DNA from: Discostella pseudostelligera
Taxonomy: Eukaryota; Bacillariophyta; Thalassiosirophyceae; Thalassiosirales; Thalassiosiraceae
Assembly (NCBI GenBank): GCA_036940085.1
Contig: JALLBK010001013.1
Coordinates: 1 to 15,190 of the forward strand
Reading direction: 5' to 3'
DNA length: 15,190 nt
Shown here: piece after piece, positions 9,101 to 15,190 of the stretch
How the letters are laid out: each line of letters begins with the position of its first letter
Position numbering within the stretch: position 1 is the stretch's first letter
Notes under the pieces: model-generated
What the model was told of the DNA's origin: nothing
The model's input: the letters and a program-made list of their open reading frames with translations, nothing else
Databases searched by the model: none
Position numbers and translations under genes: made by a program

Positions 9101-9491
9101 CGCCAACCTCCATACAGGACAACCCAAGTGCAAATCAAATTTCCTCCCCTTTTGGGACCGGCTGCTCTAACCCACGTGTTCCCGAGAGGCTCCTTGAGAA
9201 ACCAAGCAACGTCCCTCGTCATCTTGTGTGTGTTCAATGATGGGGCGGCGGCATTGTTCTCCCCTCTTCCTCATCATTGTGCTTGATGTTTCGATGTTGA
9301 TGTGTGTCCTCCATCACCATCACTGCCTGCTCTAGGAGTACTAAACCAAAATTCTTTGGTATCGCAAGTCCGTCATCGAACTCGGTCAATCCCTCTCTTG
9401 CTCCTGAACACCATCGAGTCAACCCCGTCAACATCCTATCCATTTGTCCAGACTTCATTGCATCCTCCATTGCCCATTATCATTCGCCATC

Positions 9492-11396
9492 ATGAAAAGC
9501 TACTCCTCTACCTCCTCTACCTCCAAGGCATCCAGTAGCCGAAAATCGGCCTCCCTCCCCCCGGAAACAGTCGACTATCTCAAGGCCTGGATGATGTCTC
9601 CCGAACACATCGCCCACCCCTATCCCACCGAACAAGAGAAGGCGCAAATCCGCCTCGACACCGGTATTGAATTAAAACAATTGACCAATTGGTTCGTCAA
9701 TAATAGAAAACGATATTGGAAGCCTAGGATGGAACAGGGGAAGAAACAGGGTGCGACTTTGTCGATGCTGCAGCATCCGACACAGCAGCAGCAGCAGCCG
9801 CAGGTGGCAAAGGTGGTCGTGCCGCCATCATCTTCGTCGAATCATCAAGCCTATCCATCGTCGGGTAGTACTGCTGGTAGTACTACCAGCAGTAGTGGTA
9901 GGCCACTCACATTGCGACAGCAGGCGGTGGCTTTGTCATCGTCGTCGTCTCGCTATCCCACCATGCATCCTCATCAAGGCGATGCCCGTCTTGCGGCTGC
10001 CCATCACTATCCTACCGATCAGCACGGAGCCGGTAGTGGCGGTAGTAGTACCGGCGGCAGCAGCGGCACTCACGACGATGGCTCGGCGCCAGCAGCAGGC
10101 GGAACAACAGCATTGCTCTCCGCCTCTACTTCTACTTCTTCTCGCCGAACAAGTCTNTCTACTTCTACTTCTTCTCGCCGAACAAGTCTCCGTACAGAAC
10201 AACAACTTCTATGTTCGTCCTACGCTAATGATCCACACACCATTAGCGAAGAAGGATCGGGCTCTTCGTCATTGTGTGAAGAATACAGTGAAGACGAAGA
10301 TGAGATGGTAGAGGTGGAGAATCAGAGCTATGAAGGTGCTACTACTTCTGCTTCATCGTCAGAAGAAGAGGAGGAGGAGGAGGAGGAGGAAGAGTCGGAT
10401 GAGATGGAGGAAGGGTCTGCCACCATGACCAACAGCCCCAGCTTAGTCGACGAGCAAGAACATCATGCTTCCAAAAGAAGAAATGCCACATCAAGTGCAG
10501 GCACCAGTATTACTAATGGGAGCAGAGGGTCCTACATTCGTCACGAGGAAGTAGATCTCTTTGTCATTCGCCCCGAGCCTTCCACCAACAGCAATGGAGA
10601 AGAAGAAGAAGAACCTCTCCCAACATTACGAGACTTAACCATCCGTCCATCCGTACCACGCAATCGCATCCTCGCCACCTTCAAGGTACCCATATCCTAC
10701 ACTATCCCATATGAAATGGAACATGATAAACGCAAGGTCCAAAGCCGTCGTGATGGTGAGGTATTACGGATCAAGAAACATTATTTGAAGTTGTACTTGG
10801 CTACTAGGGGAATTTGTAGTGTGGGTAGTCCGGTGCTGGGCTCCTCCTCTTCTTCACCACCATCGTCATCGGCATTGGCTGGGACATCTGCACTATTGTC
10901 TCGGGAGAGTGTGGGTAGTAAGAGTTCCACGACGGTGACTCCTCCATCATCGTCGTCGTCCAGTGTCTCCTCCTCTTCTTCCAATGTCGAACCAACCACA
11001 TCCTCTTCCTACTCGTCAGCATTGGTCATGACCCAAGAAGAAGAAGCAATGCTTCATCAACCCAAGTCTACCTACTACCATCCTACATCGTTGGACGAAT
11101 TTGTTGCTGGTACCACTAGTGCTACCAGGAGTGCTACCATCTGCTCAAACTCGAGCAGTGGTAGCCATCGTTGCAACAGCACTAGTAGCAGCATGAGCTA
11201 CAGCAGCAGCAACAGCAACAGCAATTGTACCTTTAGCAGCAGCGAAAGGAACAGGAAACGAGCACGCACCACCAGCAGCATGCTCTCGGGAGAAGAGGAA
11301 TGGCGTACGCGATGTCTGCATGCCAAGAGTTTCTATTGTGAAACACTCCCTGGATTGGAGGAGGCTGCTTGGATGTTTGGCTATAGTACTGATTAG
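9492..11396 (+). CDS. TALE/KN-type homeodomain transcription factor (634 aa)
   Basis: Nuclear DNA-binding protein in one exon. The start is taken at the ATG at 9492 (context GCCATCATGA); the frame extends upstream only to a TTG. The homeodomain covers residues 22-80. Helix 1 is followed by HPYPTEQEK, which carries the three-residue loop extension and P-Y-P of the TALE class. The recognition helix holds WFVNNRKRYWKPRM, with W67, F68, N70 and basic 72-74. Most of the rest is low complexity: Gln, Ser/Gly and Ser/Thr runs, and an 11-residue Glu run at 291-301. Two segments look more ordered and may be lineage-specific: about 375-439 (RDLTIRPSVPRNRILATFKV onward, ending in IKKHYLKLYLATRG) and the C-terminus about 606-634 (FYCETLPGLEEAAWMFGYS). 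One residue at 222 is undefined because of the N at 10157, which sits between two identical 32-bp copies. DNA targets are unknown. Confidence 0.93.
   Translation: MKSYSSTSSTSKASSSRKSASLPPETVDYLKAWMMSPEHIAHPYPTEQEKAQIRLDTGIELKQLTNWFVNNRKRYWKPRMEQGKKQGATLSMLQHPTQQQQQPQVAKVVVPPSSSSNHQAYPSSGSTAGSTTSSSGRPLTLRQQAVALSSSSSRYPTMHPHQGDARLAAAHHYPTDQHGAGSGGSSTGGSSGTHDDGSAPAAGGTTALLSASTSTSSRRTSXSTSTSSRRTSLRTEQQLLCSSYANDPHTISEEGSGSSSLCEEYSEDEDEMVEVENQSYEGATTSASSSEEEEEEEEEEESDEMEEGSATMTNSPSLVDEQEHHASKRRNATSSAGTSITNGSRGSYIRHEEVDLFVIRPEPSTNSNGEEEEEPLPTLRDLTIRPSVPRNRILATFKVPISYTIPYEMEHDKRKVQSRRDGEVLRIKKHYLKLYLATRGICSVGSPVLGSSSSSPPSSSALAGTSALLSRESVGSKSSTTVTPPSSSSSSVSSSSSNVEPTTSSSYSSALVMTQEEEAMLHQPKSTYYHPTSLDEFVAGTTSATRSATICSNSSSGSHRCNSTSSSMSYSSSNSNSNCTFSSSERNRKRARTTSSMLSGEEEWRTRCLHAKSFYCETLPGLEEAAWMFGYSTD
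10125..10189 (+). repeat. Two identical 32-bp copies separated by a single N
   Basis: The segment 10125-10156 is repeated exactly at 10158-10189, with one undefined base at 10157. Each copy encodes STSTSSRRTS. The period is 33 bp, so the frame is kept. It could be a true in-frame minisatellite duplication with an unresolved base, or two assembly ends that overlap but were joined by one N. Confidence 0.9.
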
Positions 11397-11962
11397 ATCA
11401 TCTCCTCCTCCATCATCACCACGAACGACTTCGAGTGGAATGGAATGATGAATTGTGATGTCCTAGTACTGCTAATTGGAGATTTGGTCGTTTGCATGAT
11501 GTTTAATGGGCTGATAGATCCTCGCCCGAAACCAGCTTGTCGTCTCTCAAGTTCTTGCGCGTGCACGTCTTTCCCAGAGAGAGAGGGATGGACGTTCAAG
11601 TAGGTCGTCGAGAGACAGGGTCTTTGTTCAAGTAGAGAAAGTTGACATTGTCGGTTGTATATGCTATCATGAAAGAAGGAAACGAAATGATGATGCCTTC
11701 CCACGCAATACCAGCAGACACATATCAATTGGTCCGCATTTGTTAAAGAATTCACAAGCAGAGATGACGTATTGTTGCCTCTGTTCTCTGCTCCTCCGTT
11801 TCTATTCTCCCATCACCAACACACCATATTCGCTACACGCACTCACTCACACCTCCCGATTACTAGAGCCCACACACGCGCACACTCATCATTATCATTT
11901 CACCTCAACACACTCTCACCCACCTGCCCCTGCTACGCTAAATATTAAATATGCTTTTCATG

Positions 11963-12001
11963 CACTCGAGAGAAAGTAGTAGTAGTAGTCTCTCGAAAGT
12001 G
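11963..12001. other. 11-bp stem-loop with (TAG)n loop between convergent genes
   Basis: CACT+CGAGAGA (11963-11973) pairs with TCTCTCG+AGTG (11989-11995 and 11998-12001), with a two-base AA bulge. The 15-nt loop is AAGTAGTAGTAGTAG. It lies about 570 bp past the homeodomain stop and about 480 bp past the HSF stop. It may mark RNA 3'-end processing or simply be a palindrome around a triplet repeat. Confidence 0.5.
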
Positions 12002-12200
12002 TTTCGTTTTGATTACCCCCATAGCCCCCGTCAAGCTACCCTAACTTAAAACGAAATCAATACTGGCAATAGTAATAATTTGTGTTCATATCAGGTCAAT
12101 GTTATTAAGAATTACTGACTTTTCGACACATTCAGATTCACCAACCATTTGCATTACAAGATGAAATACATAATTACGCATTGAGTTACACACAGGCAGA

Positions 12201-12452
12201 CAAGGGGCCTGTCTGGCACCGTTCCACTGGGAGTGGGTAGGTGAAGGTAGCGGTGTACCACATTGATCCCTGGGTTCCCCCCTTTCCCCTTACAATCACG
12301 ACCATACATTAAGTTCCCCAATCAAAAGGTCCAGCGATCCGTCCGACACCTATGGAGACTTGGGTGTCGGTCGTGGTGTTTATCAGACCTGCATCCCTGG
12401 TTCTCTCGGTCAATTTATTATATCAAACCGTACAATTAAGTTCCCCAACCAA
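12201..12452. repeat. Diverged ~127-bp tandem duplication
   Basis: TTAAGTTCCCCAATCAA at 12309-12325 recurs as TTAAGTTCCCCAACCAA at 12436-12452 (16 of 17 identical, 127 bp apart). ATCCCTGG at 12266 recurs at 12393, also 127 bp apart. GTCTGGCACC (12211) resembles GTCCGACACC (12341), an offset of 130. The intervening sequence is only loosely similar and needs gaps, so this looks like an old duplication. Confidence 0.45.
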
Positions 12453-12484
12453 GCTCTGGCGCTCTCATTAAACATATACTTTCA

Positions 12485-14591
12485 TCAAATCTCTGCTTGC
12501 GATTCACCACCCTGGCGTCCCTTATCGTCCTTACCTCCACCTCCTCTTCCTGCACCACCCCCACCTCCTTTGGAATGGGATGAATTGCCAAGCTCACCCG
12601 CCGCCTCCAATAAGATCTCGGCAGTCGACTGACGCATAAGACGTGGATCCGTACCAGCCGCCGCCGCAGCAACTGCTGCGGCGGCACTATTCCCAATGTT
12701 GATTCCAAAACTCGATGCACGCTGTTGCATCAATGCCGCAGCCACTGCCGTTTGAGCCTGCTGCATTGCTTGAGCCTGTGCCTGGGCTGCTGCCGCTTGG
12801 GCCTGTCCCACCATGGCAGCTTGTTGCTGATGCATCTGCTGCTGTGCCGCCGCTAGGGCAACCAATCCGGACATGTCGGTTCCACCCGAACCGACGAGAC
12901 CACCACTGGCTTGATGGACCATGCCCATACCACTCATTCCACCACCACCCCCAGCACTTGCCGCGGCCAATCCAGCCAACGAAGCAGCACGACTAATCGC
13001 TGATGTACCATCGGCCATCATTAACGACGAGAAGAATTTATCTTCCCATGCATTACGTAATATATTGGCCGAGGCGGACGATGGAGTGTGATGCACCCCC
13101 CCCAATAGTCCACTCATACCGGCTGTGCTGAGATTGTGCAATCCAATGCTTCCCCCACCGCCACCTCCCCCACCCATGGCGGGAGGAGGGGGCATGGACT
13201 TTTGCTTTGGATGGGGAGGCAATGTCGCCCCAGTGGCGGATGGAGCATTTCCACTGGGTACACCGGCAGCAGCATCGTTCTGACCACTTCCACCCGCACC
13301 ACCCTCGGCATTTCCCGACGCCGCCTGGGAAGCCGCTGCAGCAGCCACCGCCGCAGCAGCTGCACCAGAACTCAACGCTCGAGCCATATGCGCCCCAAGC
13401 AATGGATTATTCTCCCATCCACGGACTAGATTCCCAAAGCTCTGAATGATAGAGGCATCCCCAAAGGAGGTATTAGGATTCTGGTAGGTTCCGGATGATG
13501 TGGTTTCCCCGAAGGTGGGCAACGATGGCATACCTCCACTACTACCACCTCCTCCACCACCTAGAAATTGCGATGCATGGCCATGATGATGCGAGGATGT
13601 CGACGATTGACGATGTTGCTGAACATTCCTTGCAGCAGCAGCAGCAGCCAGTGCCGATGCCTTATTACCCGATGACGAGGAGAGTAAATTCATTACGGCA
13701 AATTCCACCTTGGCTTGGATTTCCTGTTCCATCTTCATAACCATGGTCTGCATCCTCATTTCCAAATCATGCACCTGCTGTTCGAGTAGTACGACAGTAC
13801 TGTGCAAACTTTCCAATTCTCGTGCTTGATCGACGAAGGAAGCTTGGGCAGCACTTCCAGCCAAGCCGGCACCACCACCTCCGCGGGTGGAGCGGGTGAT
13901 ATCCTTGAGGAGATCATACCGACCACGTTTGAATTTGTCGTTGTAGAAGGTAACATGCTTGGCAGTGCTCTGATCAAAGTCGTTGTTTCTTATCGGTTTT
14001 GTCTGAATTTTGCGGAAGCCGTAGAAGTTCAGTTGACGTGCGAAGGAGCTGAATTTGTTATGATCGAAGTATTGAGGGATGATGTCGGAGGAGAACAGCT
14101 CCTAGAATAATATTAATAATAACGAGAGTAGATGATGTGATGATGAAGAGAGAGAGAAAAAGGGAGCGAGAAGTGTGAGAGATGCCAATCATAGAATCAA
14201 GACAAAAGGCTGGAGTGCAAACCAGTGGAGTATATCTTACCGGATTTTTCACCACGAACATTTCCCCATCGGCCGTCCATGAACAAATCTCCGGATCGCA
14301 AGTGTCAATCATCCGATAGGTCTTCTTGAGAAAGATGGGAATGGCGTTGGTCGATTTGCCAGTGGGATCATCGGAATCTCCCCCTCCCCCTCCTCCGTCG
14401 GAATTGATGGTGGGGGTGGTATTCCCATTATTATTATTACTGATCAAGTTGGCCTTACGCTTCGAATGGGGCACTGCTGCGGCACCACTATCGTCGGCAT
14501 CTCCGGCTAGGATGGAGGCGGCGTCGGCAATGGACGGCAGCGATGGAGTGTTGGCGTCGGCGTGGTCGCTCTCCTTACGGCGTTTCGGCAT
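12485..14591 (-). CDS. Heat shock factor (HSF-type) transcription factor (655 aa, two exons)
   Basis: Nuclear regulator that binds NGAAN repeats as an oligomer. Exon 1 is 14241-14591 and exon 2 is 12485-14101. The 139-bp intron (14102-14240, GTAAGA...TCTAG) is in phase 0 and interrupts the DNA-binding domain exactly between VVKNP and ELFSS. The N-terminus has a basic PKRRK and acidic/Asn/Gly runs. The winged-helix domain spans about 85-187: IPIFLKKTYRMI, CSWTADGEMFVV, then FSSFARQLNFYGFRKIQ (134-150), the recognition helix region. A heptad-like coiled coil (about 206-256; ARELESLHSTVVLLEQQVHD) is the HR-A/B trimerisation region. The long tail is Gly/Ala/Gln-rich and contains NAWEDKFFSSLMM (467-479), which resembles an aromatic-hydrophobic-acidic activation motif. 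The ATG at 14591 is chosen because frames further upstream only extend through non-ATG-supported UTR-like sequence. HSF families are expanded in diatoms, so its target set cannot be inferred. Confidence 0.95.
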
Positions 14592-15190
14592 GGTTGATGG
14601 TTTGAACAGCGGCGAACAATGATGAAATGGATTGAGATTGAACAGCAGGGAACTGTGATGATCAATGGCGAAATCGAGCAACAAAAAACTGAAATGTGCG
14701 CAATATTATTATTGTTGCTTGGTGCGGTGCGTGTGCATGTTGTGTGCCTTTTGTCGATGTGGCGAGGCTTTTTTTTTTGCATGATGTATCTGTGCATGCA
14801 CATCATGATGCGCACCGATCGAGGTCGTCGTTGGTTGAAGCTGACGCCAGACAGACGGACAGCTGCCACGGTGCCAGTGACACGCACAGTCTCCGCATGG
14901 ACAGCCGGACAGACGGCACAGCTTCTGGATTCTGTGGTCTCTTTCTCGAAATCGGGCCGGCCGGCGCGCGGCCGCGGGCTGGTAGTCTTCCCGCTAAAAA
15001 ATCGCCACGTGTTGCCATTTCCCGCCAAAATTTTGTACTTGTCCTAGTTTTATCGATTGTTAAGTATCTTTTTCAAATTCAAATTTTCATTTTAAAATGT
15101 GTTAAGTATCTTTCGATAGTTGCACTTTGTTCTTCCCGCCAAAATGTCTTTGCCATTTGCCACTCATTTTACACTCCCTCACTTCCTAAG
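14592..15190. other. Upstream region of the HSF gene
   Basis: About 600 bp presumed to hold the HSF 5' UTR and promoter. Features by eye: a nine-T run at about 14770; short GACAGACGG-like repeats at about 14850-14920; a single TTCTCGAA (14943-14950), which is a two-unit heat-shock-element core; a GC-rich stretch at about 14953-14978; CACGTG at 15006-15011; two E2F-like sites; and the direct repeat TGTTAAGTATCTTT at about 15058 and 15100. Overlapping frames (14507-15028 minus, 14619-15047 plus) look non-coding. Confidence 0.5.
14988..15144 (-). promoter_or_regulatory. E2F-like sites upstream of HSF (two exact TTTTGGCGGGAA plus a variant)
   Basis: On the plus strand, TTCCCGCCAAAA occurs exactly at 15019-15030 and 15133-15144. 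A one-base variant, TTCCCGCTAAAA, begins at 14988. Read on the HSF strand, the exact copies are TTTTGGCGGGAA, matching the classical E2F/DP consensus. They lie about 430-550 bp upstream of the HSF ATG and could equally serve a gene beyond the window edge. Confidence 0.48.

Larger units (their letters stand above)
8231..9491. other. Divergent intergenic region with shared promoter sequence
   Basis: This is 1,261 bp between the divergent oxygenase (-) and homeodomain (+) genes, so it must hold both promoters. Three GGCGGG-type sites lie within 260 bp of the oxygenase ATG (8393-8493). TGACGT occurs at 8497-8502, 8690-8695 and 9095-9100. A CACGTG G-box lies at 9173-9178. A nested inverted-repeat and TAAT-rich block lies at 9027-9077. 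Open frames at 8248-8508 (-) and 8825-9034 (+) have no recognisable domain and are not called. Confidence 0.55.
11397..12484. other. Convergent 3' intergenic region
   Basis: This is 1,088 bp between the stop codons of the homeodomain (+) and HSF (-) genes, so it holds two 3' UTRs. A minus-strand frame at 11393-11755 overlaps the homeodomain stop and has no domain signal. Contents: an inverted pair GTCTCTC (11542-11548) and GAGAGAC (11610-11616); a CA/CT-rich stretch at about 11820-11935; a stem-loop at 11963-12001; and a diverged duplication at about 12201-12452. Confidence 0.55.

Noticed and set aside
14041..14101. Ala in place of Val in the FSSFxRQLNFYGFRK motif of the HSF as an anomaly
   Set aside because: As far as I recall, Ala at this place is common in stramenopile HSFs, so it is not evidence of decay.
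14058..14684. HSF start at the upstream ATG at 14684
   Set aside because: The extra 31 residues are unlike the rest of the protein. The ATG at 14591 opens directly into the basic PKRRK segment expected at an HSF N-terminus and has the better context.
14943..14950. Heat-shock element controlling the HSF gene
   Set aside because: TTCTCGAA supplies only two of the three or more alternating units normally needed, so I mention it in the region entry but do not call it a functional element.
14953..14980. Run of rare-cutter-like sites (GGCCGGCC, GCGCGC, GCGGCCGC) suggesting a vector polylinker
   Set aside because: It is a short GC-rich stretch embedded in otherwise ordinary genomic sequence, with no vector backbone or adjoining cloning sequence.

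Overview
The window looks like nuclear DNA of a photosynthetic stramenopile, most likely a diatom. Three things point there: compact genes with few, short GT-AG introns (81-198 bp), a heat-shock-factor transcription factor with a long low-complexity tail, and a TALE homeodomain protein and 2OG-Fe(II) oxygenase of the types I associate with diatom genomes. I see no bacterial operon structure, rRNA, tRNA, CRISPR array or recognisable transposase. Species cannot be read from the sequence.

Layout, left to right: (1) 1-626, no gene seen; (2) 627-2648 (-), an intronless 673-aa Ser/Arg-rich protein of unknown function; (3) 2649-3448, intergenic with a short direct-repeat cluster; (4) 3449-4984 (-), a two-exon nucleotide-sugar transporter of the SLC35A type; (5) 4985-6025, intergenic, holding a GGCGGGAA-type site and then, at about 5405-5917, a tract packed with consecutive hairpins; (6) 6026-8230 (-), a five-exon 2OG-Fe(II) oxygenase (prolyl-4-hydroxylase-like) with C-terminal ankyrin repeats; (7) 8231-9491, a divergent promoter region with GGCGGGAA- and TGACGT-type sites; (8) 9492-11396 (+), a TALE homeodomain protein whose reading frame carries one N between two 32-bp identical copies; (9) 11397-12484, a convergent 3' intergenic region with a hairpin and a diverged tandem duplication; (10) 12485-14591 (-), a two-exon heat shock factor; (11) 14592-15190, its upstream region, with two exact TTCCCGCCAAAA (E2F-like) sites, a G-box and repeats.

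The genes do not form a pathway. Two are nuclear DNA-binding regulators (homeodomain, HSF). Two are probably secretory-pathway proteins (Golgi/ER sugar transporter, prolyl-hydroxylase-like enzyme). One is unknown. I reconstructed all splice junctions from reading frame, splice signals and family knowledge. All six inferred introns lie in phase 0 and follow an exon-final G.

The best candidate for something undescribed is the hairpin tract at 5405-5917. About fourteen short stem-loops follow one another almost without gaps, several closed by GNRA-type tetraloops, with alternating TGTG/CACA arms that allow alternative pairings. It codes for nothing convincing. A second theme is the recurrence of GGCGGGAA-type motifs upstream of three of the five genes.
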